Source: Clostridia bacterium (lineage in GTDB: Bacteria; Bacillota; Clostridia; Oscillospirales; CAG-272). Taken from it: DNA of 23,850 bases. The notes under the pieces were generated by a model that was not told the DNA's origin, did no database searches, and was given only the letters and a program-made list of their open reading frames with translations. How positions within the stretch are numbered: the first letter of the stretch is position 1; every line of letters begins with the position of its first letter. The stretch covers positions 1-23,850 of the forward strand of contig JAFTKV010000068.1 of NCBI GenBank assembly GCA_017453085.1, given 5' to 3'. The position numbers and the translations under genes are program-made. Positions 13,391 to 21,344 of the stretch are shown here, in pieces.

Positions 13391-14845
13391 TTAGTTCAGA
13401 TATTGGTCGGTATCGCCGACTGTTTTCAAGGGCATTGTATCAACCGCTGTTTCGGTACCGTCGTCATTCTTAATTTTAAGAGTATTGGTGTTATTATTCG
13501 CCGTATTAATTGCATTCTTGATCGTTTGGCCTGAACGAATAGCATTGATAAATTGTGTAAGCCAATCGTTCACGCCGCGCTCGTTTACCGATTTCGTTAA
13601 ACCGATAACACAATGCGCCCCTTTATCAAAAGTTGCATTTACAAGATTGTACGTCTTAATGTAGTCTACAAAATCGTGGGTGTGATCCACTCCGGTTAAA
13701 CAGCCCATATACATAATTAGCCGTGATGATGCTAACGCATTTTCCGGTGGTCTTCCGGATATATTAAGAAATTGAATAAATTGATCGGATGTCGCCAAAT
13801 GATCACTGGCAACAATTGAGTGAACTGCGATAGCTCCATTATCGATACCGTTATCTCCGAAAAAGTATATAATCCCGGTATTTGCGTGTGAATTGATAAT
13901 ACATATTTCGTCATCAGGAAGCAGTTCGTACGCGTATGCAGCAGTTTCGTTTTCCCATCCGTCTGCGACGTAACCGAGTGCATTAAATGCTGAGGCAAAC
14001 AAACTCAAATTAACGGTCGAATCAACTGCATCCGGATGTGAATCCGGAACATAAAAGCCGTACATGTCAGCATACCCTTTATGTGCATCCATAAAACACC
14101 AATAAATGTTGGCACTGGATGACGAAGTCAGATATACCGTTCCGGACGAATTCATTGCTACGTATTGGGTTCCGTAGCGAATGGCATACTTGCCTTGATT
14201 AGTACCTGATTCGATTCGATGAACAGCAAATTTGGTTCGTGCACTGGAAACGTTGTATAAAACCAAATTGGTTCCCGATACATAAGCTCTGCGGTTAGCA
14301 GAACTGTTTGCGCTGATTAGTTGCGTTACTCCGGTATGGTATCCTTGAGAATCGGTTGCAATATCCAATGTCCATTGAGCGATTGTATCGTCGTTTCGAT
14401 CTTGACCGATTAAGCTAACGTTGTTGGCATCGTTGGAGTTTGCCAACGATAACAGCTTTCCTGTACCGCAATTCATAATGTAATAATCGTTATCATCAAG
14501 AAGCCCTGTAGGGGTGCGCACCTTAATTGTCACCGAAGCAGAAATGGTTCTGTTAGTGTCCGGATCAAGTGCTTTAGCGGTAATCACTGCTGTGCCTTTC
14601 GAAACAGCATATACGACTTGGTGATTATCGTCGTTAACGGCGACAACGCTCTCGTCACTGCTTGTAAGTATATAAGTTAACGGGTCTTCAGTTAAGAAAT
14701 TTACTGTTATTGACGTCTCCTGACCTACCACTAAAACGGTGCGATGGGCGGAAATAGATATCGTTGCTCCATACACCGGCAACGCACCGGCACAAAGGGT
14801 CAATAAAACTGCAAGGGTCAATAGAATAGAACCAAACTTTTTCAT
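13391..14845 (-). CDS. Secreted protein with Ig-like, ricin-like trefoil and caspase/CHAT-like protease domains
   Basis: The 484-residue product begins with a signal peptide (KKFGSILLTLAVLLTLCAGALPVYGA, split after about residue 26). An Ig-like BIG2-type domain follows at about 27-110 (VLVVGQETSITVNF, DESVVAVNDDNHQVVYAVSKGTAVITAKA), then a ricin-like trefoil at about 117-252 (YYIMNCGTGKLLSLAN, QWTLDI, KYAIRYGTQYVAMNSSGTVYL). The C-terminal part resembles clan CD proteases: ICIINSHANTG holds H320, LIMYMGCLTG holds C382, and FDKGAHCVIGLTKSV, WLTQFINAIRSG and IKNAINTAN follow the CHAT/caspase layout. The frame opens at a GTG (14857), but ATG 14845 is better spaced from GGTGGG. No anchor is seen, so it is probably released or binds wall glycans. 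It is the first gene of an operon with the lipoprotein. The protease assignment rests on the His/Cys pair and fold order, and activity is unproven. Confidence 0.65.
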   Translation of the reverse strand: MKKFGSILLTLAVLLTLCAGALPVYGATISISAHRTVLVVGQETSITVNFLTEDPLTYILTSSDESVVAVNDDNHQVVYAVSKGTAVITAKALDPDTNRTISASVTIKVRTPTGLLDDNDYYIMNCGTGKLLSLANSNDANNVSLIGQDRNDDTIAQWTLDIATDSQGYHTGVTQLISANSSANRRAYVSGTNLVLYNVSSARTKFAVHRIESGTNQGKYAIRYGTQYVAMNSSGTVYLTSSSSANIYWCFMDAHKGYADMYGFYVPDSHPDAVDSTVNLSLFASAFNALGYVADGWENETAAYAYELLPDDEICIINSHANTGIIYFFGDNGIDNGAIAVHSIVASDHLATSDQFIQFLNISGRPPENALASSRLIMYMGCLTGVDHTHDFVDYIKTYNLVNATFDKGAHCVIGLTKSVNERGVNDWLTQFINAIRSGQTIKNAINTANNNTNTLKIKNDDGTETAVDTMPLKTVGDTDQYLN

Positions 14846-14868
14846 AGGAAATCCCACCTTATTCGTCT

Positions 14869-14888
14869 AATATTGTCTGGTCAATATT
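14869..14888. repeat. Small inverted repeat in the leader of the secreted protein gene
   Basis: AATATTG (14869-14875) and CAATATT (14882-14888) can pair around six bases in the roughly 100-base untranslated leader. It could be a regulator site or a weak RNA hairpin; a role is not shown. Confidence 0.35.
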
Positions 14889-14953
14889 CCGTATTCACAG
14901 CCTTATCTGCCCATCGGTCTTATTCCTTTCTATATTAAGCTTCTTTCAATCAC

Positions 14954-14982
14954 AGTATATCACAAGAAAAAGTTTTTGTCAA
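14954..14982 (-). promoter_or_regulatory. Consensus SigA promoter of the secreted protein/lipoprotein operon
   Basis: Minus strand: TTGACA (14982-14977), a 17-base spacer, TATACT (14959-14954), with TG just before the -10. The start near 14947 leaves a leader of about 100 bases. From here to 15067 no gene or clear signal is seen. Confidence 0.88.
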
Positions 14983-15067
14983 CACAGAATATTGTCGAAT
15001 TTATTGTATGAAACAGAGAAATGCAGTGGAACGTTTTGTTTGAAATAACCAAAACTGAACAAAAACA

Positions 15068-15089
15068 GGGAGGCAAGAATTTGCCTCCC
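15068..15089 (-). terminator. Terminator at the end of the ABC exporter transcript
   Basis: GGGAGGCAA (15068-15076) pairs perfectly with TTGCCTCCC (15081-15089), loop of four. On the minus strand a GTTTTTG tail follows. It lies about 170 bases beyond the exporter stop, after the hairpin array. Confidence 0.75.
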
Positions 15090-15240
15090 TTTAGAAAAGT
15101 TTTTGAAGATTCCAAGAATCGGATGTTTGTTGCAGTTGCAAAGCAACTGCGGCAAACTCCTGTGTAATTCAGCAAAGCTGAATTACTGCTTTTCTTTCAA
15201 AAAGTTTCTTTGGCGGGGGTCAAGGGGCAGAGCCCCTTTA
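15090..15240. repeat. Array of intergenic hairpins in the exporter 3' region
   Basis: 15090-15115 resembles 4450-4476. Then follow three hairpins in series: 15125-15157 (15 pairs with two G-U, loop AAA), 15164-15186 (GTAATTCAGC/GCTGAATTAC, 10 perfect pairs, loop AAA) and 15222-15238 (AAGGGGC/GCCCCTT, loop AGA). CAAGGGGC at 15221 can instead pair with GCCCCTTG just after 15240. No coding frame is credible. Together with 14858-15067 this is a gene-free stretch of about 400 bases. Confidence 0.6.
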
Positions 15241-15260
15241 GGCGCCCCTTGGCGTATTCT

Positions 15261-17237
15261 TTAGTCCAGCTCCTTCTTGCCGGTGTAGAGCTCGTAGTAG
15301 CGTCCCTTTTGCGCCAGCAGGTCGTCGTGGTCGCCTCGCTCGATGATCTCGCCTGCCTCCAGCACCATGATGGCGTTGGCGTTGCGGACGGTGGAAAGGC
15401 GGTGGGCGATGACGAAGGTAGTGCGATCCTTCATCAGCCGCGCCAGACCGTGCTCGATGTGCCGCTCGGTGCGGGTGTCTACCGAGGAGGTCGCCTCGTC
15501 CAGTACCAGAATGGGTGCTTTCGAAATAGCCGCACGGGCGATGTTCAAAAGCTGTCGCTGGCCTTGAGACAGATTGGCACCGTCGCCCTCCAGCATGGTC
15601 TGGTAGCCGTCGGACAGTCGCATAATAAAGGAGTGTGCCGAAGCAGTTTTAGCAGCGGCAACGACCTCCTCGTCGGTGGCATCTGGTCTGCCGTAGCGGA
15701 TGTTTTCCATCACCGTGCCGGTGAAGAGGTGGGTGTCCTGCAGCACCATCGCAATGTTGGAGCGCAATACCTCTCGCTTGATGTTTTTGATGTCCACGCC
15801 GTCGATGGTGATTCTGCCTTCCTCGATGTCGTAGAAGCGGTTGAGCAGATTGGTGACGGTGGTCTTACCCGCACCGGTAGAGCCGACGAAGGCGATCTTC
15901 TGTCCGGGATGGGCGTAGAGCGAGATATTTTTCAGAATGGTCTTGTCGGGATTGTAGCCGAAGGTGACGTTCTCCAGCACCACGTCGCCCTTCATATGAG
16001 GCATATCCACCGCATCGGGCGCATCGGCCGGCTCGGGATCGGCGTCCATCACCGCAAATACGCGCTCCGCACCCGCAAGGGCAGAGAAGACCGCGGTCAT
16101 CTGCTGAGAGATCTGGTTGATGGGCATGGAGAACTGTCGGGAGTAGTTAGCAAAAACAGTCAGACCGCCGGGGGTAAAGCCGGAGGTGCACATCATAATG
16201 CCGCCCACGCCAATGGTCACGGCATAGGAGATCTGGGAGGTATTGCCCATAATAGGACCCATAATGCCGCCGTAGAACTGGGATTTGAACTGCTTATCCC
16301 GCAAATCGCCGTTGAGAGCGGCAAATTCGTCCACGCAGGTGTCCTCGTGGTTGAAGACTTTTACAACCTTCTGTCCCGATACGGTCTCTTCGATGTAGCC
16401 GTTCACCGCACCCAGCGCATACTGCTGTCCGCTGTAATACTTGCGGGAAGCCTTTGCGATAGCGGCTCCGCCGATGGCGAAGATGGGAATAAAGACAACG
16501 GTGATCAGCGTCAGCACCCAGTTGGTGGTGATCATGAAGATGAAGGTACCGATCAGGGTCACGCTGCCCGAGATCAGCGAGGTCAGGGAGTGGTTGAGCA
16601 TCATGTCGATGTTGTCCACGTCGTTGGTGAATCGGGACATGATCTCGCCCGTAGGATGGGAGTCGAAGTAGCGGACGGGGAGCTTCTGCAGCTTTTCAAA
16701 GAGATCGTTGCGGATCTTCTCCAGCGTATTCTGCGTGATGTGGAGCATCAGGCGACCCTGCAGATAGGTTGTGGCAATGCCGATCAGATAGATGGACAGC
16801 AGGATCAGCAGAGCGGTGATCAGATAGATCAGCACCTCGGTCAGTCGAGTGCCGCCCAGCAGATCGATCATGCCGCCTGTGCAGAAGGTGATGAATTTGT
16901 CAGCCAGCACAGCCATCGCGCCGTCCTTAGCGGTGGTGGCAACGCCTGCAATGTGGTTGATGATAGGCATCAGCATAAAGGAGCCGATGAGAGCGGTGAC
17001 GGTGGAGATCAGCATACAGCCCAGCACCAGACACAGCTTGCCGTAATGGGGCTTCAGATAGGAGAGCAGTCTACCGATGGTCTGACGGGCGTTCTTGGGC
17101 TTTCCGCCGGGGCCTCTGCCGTGGCCGCGACCTTTTCCGGGGCCACCCGGGCCTCTGCCGGGGCCGGGACCGCCCGCACCCTTGGGGGAAGAGGAGGAGT
17201 TATACTGCTTTTGCAGCTCTTCAAGACTTCTGGACAT
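15261..17237 (-). CDS. ABC exporter subunit with catalytic ATP site, second of a heterodimer
   Basis: A 658-residue half-transporter with permease and ATPase fused, expected to pump a drug, lipid or peptide out across the membrane. After an unusual Gly/Pro/Arg-rich tail (about 18-48) come six membrane helices (about 65-385) and the ATPase: Walker A GSTGAGKT 452-459, Q-loop Q500, signature LSQGQ 556-560, Walker B ILVLDE with catalytic E581, and switch histidine H612 in IAHRLSTV. The signature departs from LSGGQ. In heterodimeric exporters (TM287/288, BmrCD, LmrCD types) the subunit with the intact Walker B/His typically carries the odd signature, which fits pairing with the upstream gene. The ATG follows that gene's stop by two bases, with GGAGGGG as ribosome site. 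Substrate unknown. Confidence 0.9.
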   Translation of the reverse strand: MSRSLEELQKQYNSSSSPKGAGGPGPGRGPGGPGKGRGHGRGPGGKPKNARQTIGRLLSYLKPHYGKLCLVLGCMLISTVTALIGSFMLMPIINHIAGVATTAKDGAMAVLADKFITFCTGGMIDLLGGTRLTEVLIYLITALLILLSIYLIGIATTYLQGRLMLHITQNTLEKIRNDLFEKLQKLPVRYFDSHPTGEIMSRFTNDVDNIDMMLNHSLTSLISGSVTLIGTFIFMITTNWVLTLITVVFIPIFAIGGAAIAKASRKYYSGQQYALGAVNGYIEETVSGQKVVKVFNHEDTCVDEFAALNGDLRDKQFKSQFYGGIMGPIMGNTSQISYAVTIGVGGIMMCTSGFTPGGLTVFANYSRQFSMPINQISQQMTAVFSALAGAERVFAVMDADPEPADAPDAVDMPHMKGDVVLENVTFGYNPDKTILKNISLYAHPGQKIAFVGSTGAGKTTVTNLLNRFYDIEEGRITIDGVDIKNIKREVLRSNIAMVLQDTHLFTGTVMENIRYGRPDATDEEVVAAAKTASAHSFIMRLSDGYQTMLEGDGANLSQGQRQLLNIARAAISKAPILVLDEATSSVDTRTERHIEHGLARLMKDRTTFVIAHRLSTVRNANAIMVLEAGEIIERGDHDDLLAQKGRYYELYTGKKELD

Positions 17238-17239
17238 AC

Positions 17240-18973
17240 TTATTTCCCCTCCTTATCCATCTGAGAATAGTAGATTTCCTGATATTCGGTGTTGCTTGCC
17301 AGCAGCTCTTCGTGAGTGCCGATGCCGGTGATTCTGCCGTCATCCATGACCACGATCTGATCGGCATCCTTTACCGAGCCGATACGCTGGGCGATGATGA
17401 TCTTGGTAGAGCCCGTCAGATCGGTGCGGAACGCCTTGCGGATCTGGGCTTCGGTGGCGGTATCCACGGCGGAGGTGGAGTCGTCCAGAATGATGATCTT
17501 AGGCTTCTTCAGGAGCGCACGGGCAATGCAGAGACGCTGCTTCTGACCGCCCGAGACGTTGATGCCGCCCTGCTCCAGTATGGTGTCGTAGCCCTTGGGG
17601 AAGGAGCTGACGAACTTATCCGCCTGCGCACTCTCTGCGGCGATGCGCATCTCATCGTCGGTGGCATTCTCGTCGCCCCAACGGAGGTTTTCCTCAATGG
17701 TGCCCGAGAAGAGCACGTTCTTTTGCAGAACCATGCCCACACCCTCCCGCAGATGATAGAGGGAGTAGTCTTTGACGTCCACGCCGTCGATCTTTACCGC
17801 TCCTTCGTCCGTGTCGTACAGACGGGGGATCAGTGAAACCAGCGAGGTCTTGCCGCAGCCCGTAGAGCCGATGATGCCCACGGTAGAGCCTGCGGGGATG
17901 GTCAGATTGATGCGATCCAGCACGGGATCGCTGCTGTCCTTGTAGTAGCGGAAGGTCACGTTCTCGAAGGTGATCTCTCCGTTCTGTACGGTCAGATCGG
18001 GACAGGAGGCGGCAATGTCGTCCAGATCCACCTTTTCGTCCATTACTTCGGAAATACGGCGAGCGGATGCCAGCGCACGGGAGGACATCATCAGCATCAT
18101 GGTTACCATCATCAGCGAAGACAGGATCTGGGTGACGTAAGTAATGAATGCGGACAGCTCACCGATCTTCATGCCGTTATCCAGTACGATGTTGCCGCCA
18201 AACCAGATCACCGCGAGCGTGGTCAGGTTCATGAAAATGGTCATCACGGGCTGCATAAAGATCATCACGCGCATTGCTGCCATGCCGCTATCCTTCAGAT
18301 CTCGGTTGGCTGTGCGGAACTTTTCGGTCTCGTGCTCCTCGCGGACGAAGGATTTGACCACTCGCACGTTGGTTACGCTTTCCTGTACGGTGTTGTTCAG
18401 ACCGTCCACCTTAGTTTGCATCTTAGAGAAGCGGGGGAAGCCGGTGCGAATGATGCCGATCACCGAGATCAGCAGCAGGGGAATAGATACCGCCAGCACC
18501 GTCGCCAGCGAGGGTTTTAAGCGAATTGCCATAATCAGACCGCCGATGAGCATGCCGGGGGAGCGGAGCATCATGCGCAGCATCATGTTCACCATGTTCT
18601 GCACCTGGGTGACGTCATTGGTCAGTCTTGTGACCAGCGAGCCGGTGGAGAATTTATCAATATTGGCAAAGGAGAATTTCTGTACCTTTCGGTATACGTC
18701 CTCTCGCAGGTCTGCGGCGAAGTTGACTGATGCCTTGCCGCCAAAGTAAGCGCCACCCACACCGCCTGCCATCATGATCACTGCGGTGAGGATCATCAGA
18801 AGGGAGGTGATGATGCTGCGGGTGACGGTCAGGGTGCCGTCGGTTCCGTTGTCGATGACCGAGGCCAGAAAGGTGGGCCTCATCATTTCGCCCACCACCT
18901 CGATGATCATACAAAGCGGTCCTAAGATAAAGTAAGGGAGATAGGGTTTGATGTACTTAAACCATCGTTTCAT
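17240..18973 (-). CDS. ABC exporter subunit with degenerate ATP site, first of a heterodimer
   Basis: A 577-residue fused permease-ATPase. Six membrane helices occupy about 12-300. The ATPase has Walker A GSTGCGKT 369-376, Q417 and the intact signature VSGGQ 473-477. Walker B reads IIILDD with D498 where glutamate should be, and the switch histidine is glutamine (Q529 in IIIAQRIGSV). These two substitutions mark the non-hydrolysing site of heterodimeric exporters. It should pair with the next gene's product, which has the intact residues. The ATG at 18973 overlaps the MarR stop as ATGA, with AAAGGA upstream; the longer in-frame start at 19018 lies inside the regulator gene. Expression therefore follows MarR from one promoter. 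Confidence 0.9.
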   Translation of the reverse strand: MKRWFKYIKPYLPYFILGPLCMIIEVVGEMMRPTFLASVIDNGTDGTLTVTRSIITSLLMILTAVIMMAGGVGGAYFGGKASVNFAADLREDVYRKVQKFSFANIDKFSTGSLVTRLTNDVTQVQNMVNMMLRMMLRSPGMLIGGLIMAIRLKPSLATVLAVSIPLLLISVIGIIRTGFPRFSKMQTKVDGLNNTVQESVTNVRVVKSFVREEHETEKFRTANRDLKDSGMAAMRVMIFMQPVMTIFMNLTTLAVIWFGGNIVLDNGMKIGELSAFITYVTQILSSLMMVTMMLMMSSRALASARRISEVMDEKVDLDDIAASCPDLTVQNGEITFENVTFRYYKDSSDPVLDRINLTIPAGSTVGIIGSTGCGKTSLVSLIPRLYDTDEGAVKIDGVDVKDYSLYHLREGVGMVLQKNVLFSGTIEENLRWGDENATDDEMRIAAESAQADKFVSSFPKGYDTILEQGGINVSGGQKQRLCIARALLKKPKIIILDDSTSAVDTATEAQIRKAFRTDLTGSTKIIIAQRIGSVKDADQIVVMDDGRITGIGTHEELLASNTEYQEIYYSQMDKEGK

Positions 18974-19467
18974 TCTGTTTTTCCTTTCACAGGGGGAGTT
19001 TGGGGAGCGGGAGGCCATCCGGTTTCACGGTGGAGGTTATTTTCCATAGAGGTGAGCAAAGCGGTCAGCTGCTGTTGTTCTTCTTTTGAAAGTCCGTCCA
19101 GCAGGATCTTCTCCAGCGCATTGGCGCGGGCGCGATTGTCTGCCTCGGCGGCTTTCCCTTTATCGGTGAGGGCAACCTTCATCTGTCTCAGATCGTTTTC
19201 GTCGGGGGTGCGGGTGATGTAGCCGTCGTGCTCCATCTTTTGCAGGGTCACGCTGACGGTGGGAGCGGTGAGATGGGTGCGTCGCGCCAGCTCGTACTGG
19301 GTAGCGCTCTCCAGATGGGACAGCTCCATCAGAATCGCCCGATATCCGCAGGGAATACCCGCTTCCTCAGAGGCACGCCGCAACTGATCTCGAAAGAGCT
19401 TCGACAGATGGATGATCTGCATCATCGGTGTCGGCTGAAAGGGTCTGCAAGGCCGTTTATCTTCCAT
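18970..19467 (-). CDS. MarR-family transcriptional regulator of the ABC exporter operon
   Basis: This 165-residue protein has the MarR winged-helix core: YRAILMELSHLESATQYELARRTHLTAPTVSVTLQKMEHDGYITRTPDENDLRQMKVALTDKGKAAE (about 43-109). The wing RTPDENDLRQMKVALTDKG carries the DxR signature, and flanking helices form the dimer (residues 15-40 and 115-150). It probably represses its own operon, with relief by a ligand that the exporter pumps. The ATG at 19467 is preceded by AAAGGA. It is the first gene, overlapping the exporter by ATGA, downstream of a perfect SigA promoter covered by AACTAATT repeats. The C-terminal Pro-rich tail (about 151-162) looks disordered. The inducer is unknown. Confidence 0.9.
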   Translation of the reverse strand: MEDKRPCRPFQPTPMMQIIHLSKLFRDQLRRASEEAGIPCGYRAILMELSHLESATQYELARRTHLTAPTVSVTLQKMEHDGYITRTPDENDLRQMKVALTDKGKAAEADNRARANALEKILLDGLSKEEQQQLTALLTSMENNLHRETGWPPAPQTPPVKGKTE

Positions 19468-19484
19468 AGGTTCTTTCCTTTCTG

Positions 19485-19508
19485 AACTAATTAGTTTTCT
19501 AACTAATT
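19485..19508. promoter_or_regulatory. Likely MarR operator (AACTAATT repeats)
   Basis: AACTAATTAGTT (19485-19496) is a perfect 12-base palindrome, and AACTAATT recurs at 19501-19508, making an inverted repeat AATTAGTT-N4-AACTAATT (19489-19508). It overlaps the -10 and the transcription start, the usual place for MarR repression. Binding by this MarR is inferred. Confidence 0.7.
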
Positions 19509-19534
19509 ATACTCTCCAAGAAGAAAGATGTCAA
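19506..19534 (-). promoter_or_regulatory. Perfect-consensus SigA promoter of the marR-ABC operon
   Basis: Minus strand: TTGACA (19534-19529), a 17-base spacer, TATAAT (19511-19506). Full match to consensus, as expected for a promoter held down by a repressor. Confidence 0.92.
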
Positions 19535-19567
19535 TAGTTCGGAGGATGAATTTTTTGTGAATAATTC

Positions 19568-19596
19568 TTGACGGATAGGCGGTGGGATGGTATAAT
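19568..19596 (+). promoter_or_regulatory. SigA promoter of the duplicated-domain gene
   Basis: TTGACG (19568-19573), a 17-base spacer, TATAAT (19591-19596). The start near 19603 excludes the upstream in-frame TTG at 19568 and ATG at 19595 as start codons. Confidence 0.85.
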
Positions 19597-19642
19597 GGAA
19601 GTAGTTGATGAAGTACAATCATACAAGAAGGAGATTCGCCAT

Positions 19643-21340
19643 ATGGAAACAGAGAAGAAACCCGAAAAGAAACTCAAAAAAGCGCTTAGTCCGGGCGTAA
19701 TCTTTAAGATGATGGAGAAACATTTCGCTCCGATTCTGAAGGCGCATCATTACATCCGCACGGCCGTCAGCTTTTATGCAAAAGTACAGGGCGACATCCT
19801 GATCAGTATTCAGTTTGCTTGCGCTGACAATCCTGCACGTATCAAATTTTGCGCTCAACCCTACTGGTCGCTTGACGGCCTGATTTCCAACCACAAGTGG
19901 TATACCTTCGACGGTGAGATTGATAGCGCCTTAGCGGCACTGGATCCCGTCCCCGAAGAGCAGAATACCTTTGATCGCTTCGACCGTTCCTCGGCAGAGC
20001 GGTATTTTCAACAGTTGGGCGAACGGTTTGCCAAATACTTGCTCCCTGCGCTGGAGCGGATGACCGATTTCGAGAACTATTTCCGAGAAGCGTCCGCATA
20101 TGACCCGGACGGTCGTCGGTTGCCGCAGGCGGTGTTGCGGTATTGTGCCATCAAGGACGGCAATTATTACCGCTTTTTGAAGCACCGTGAGAAATACGAG
20201 GCGTGTTTGAATGCGTTTCGGAGCAGTGCGAGCACGGAATTGTCTCCCGAGCAAATCGAAGCGGAGATAGAGCGTGCAGACGGCTCTTGGAAACGAATAT
20301 ATGCCGAACTTTGGGAAGCGGCAGAGAACAATACCGATCCCGCATCCTTTCTTCCGGTGCACGAAGCCCTCTGTGATCGGATGCAAGACGTAGTTTGGGA
20401 AAAAGAGCATTTGCCTGTAGGCAAGTACGATTCTCCCGAATGGCGGGAGTTGCTGAAGCCTGTGAAGATTTCGGTTCGTCTGCAACGCAAGTTCGAGCCA
20501 ATTCTGCTGGAGCAGGGCTTTACCCGTCGCAAAAACGGCTATTTCCGCCTGCAAGGCTCTCTGGTACAAGGCGTGGTTTTGCGTCCGCTGATGCCCTTTG
20601 TCGTCGGGATTGTGTCAAAGCCCTATTGGAATTTCGAGAAAACCGATTTTGCCGCAAATTCTGACTGGATGTCCCATCGGGATCTGAATATGATCATTCG
20701 TGCCATCGATCCCGATACCCGATTGGGGCGTGGCTATGCACCGGGTGATCCCTTCCAGATCGAAGCGGAGATCGACGGACAGCTGGCGGTGTTTGTGAAG
20801 GAAGTCCTGCCGCTGATGAATGAGATGACGGGACTGAACGAATATTTGTCCGCACCCGAGTATATGCGGCGGCTCAGCGATACCGATCTGATGGCAGCAA
20901 GCCTCCAAGACGGCAATTATGATTTCTTTATGCAATTCATTGCGAAAAAGAAGGAGTGGCTGAATGAGCGAAGAGAAAAAGATATTGTTCGTTATACCGA
21001 AGAGCCTCGGAAATTGGAAAAAGAAATTGCGCAAGTAAAGAAGGAAATCGCAGAAATGGAAGCAGCGGGGGAAGAGTCCGGTCCGGAGCTGCGCAGTTCG
21101 CTGGCATTTTTTGAGATGCGATATCGGGACGAAACGGAGACCGATCCCACAGAGAGGGCAGATAGGGAATGGCGACAGCGATTTGCCGCGCTGGAGCGGG
21201 ATTACGCCCTCTTCTTGGACGGCATGGCGGCAGGGAAGAGTCCGGAGGAGTGCTTCGGAGATCTCTTCCGCAAGCAGTGTCAGACCGCCAAATCCCACGT
21301 AGAAAACGGGCTGAAAGTTTCAATAGAGAAAGATTGGTGA
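19643..21340 (+). CDS. Large hypothetical protein with two DUF4304-like repeats and a C-terminal coiled coil
   Basis: I cannot name its function. The 565-residue protein contains the same unit twice. Copy 1 spans about 20-187 (FAPILKAHHYIRTAVSFY, CAQPYW, ALAALDP, YLLPALERMTDFENY, IKDGNYYRFLKHREKYE). Copy 2 spans about 275-440 (FEPILLEQGFTRRKNGYF, VSKPYWNF, IIRAIDP, EVLPLMNEMTGLNEYL, LQDGNYDFFMQFIAKKKEWL). The opening of each unit resembles DUF4304-type domains, which also have no assigned role. A charged coiled coil follows at about 446-480, then a helical tail. No signal peptide, so cytoplasmic. ATG 19643 is set by AAGGAG nine bases upstream and by the promoter position. The next gene follows four bases after the stop, so they form an operon. 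Neighbours do not reveal its job. Confidence 0.7.
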   Translation: METEKKPEKKLKKALSPGVIFKMMEKHFAPILKAHHYIRTAVSFYAKVQGDILISIQFACADNPARIKFCAQPYWSLDGLISNHKWYTFDGEIDSALAALDPVPEEQNTFDRFDRSSAERYFQQLGERFAKYLLPALERMTDFENYFREASAYDPDGRRLPQAVLRYCAIKDGNYYRFLKHREKYEACLNAFRSSASTELSPEQIEAEIERADGSWKRIYAELWEAAENNTDPASFLPVHEALCDRMQDVVWEKEHLPVGKYDSPEWRELLKPVKISVRLQRKFEPILLEQGFTRRKNGYFRLQGSLVQGVVLRPLMPFVVGIVSKPYWNFEKTDFAANSDWMSHRDLNMIIRAIDPDTRLGRGYAPGDPFQIEAEIDGQLAVFVKEVLPLMNEMTGLNEYLSAPEYMRRLSDTDLMAASLQDGNYDFFMQFIAKKKEWLNERREKDIVRYTEEPRKLEKEIAQVKKEIAEMEAAGEESGPELRSSLAFFEMRYRDETETDPTERADREWRQRFAALERDYALFLDGMAAGKSPEECFGDLFRKQCQTAKSHVENGLKVSIEKDW

Positions 21341-21344
21341 TCCT

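Noticed and set aside
14960..15175. A 71-codon minus-strand frame in the gap between the exporter and the secreted protein
   Set aside because: It runs through the terminator stem and repeat hairpins and across the -35 of the secreted protein promoter. No ribosome site.
15210..17264. A 684-codon plus-strand open frame across the ABC exporter subunit
   Set aside because: It is an antisense shadow of a gene with complete ABC motifs; its translation is low-complexity Gly/Val/His-rich.
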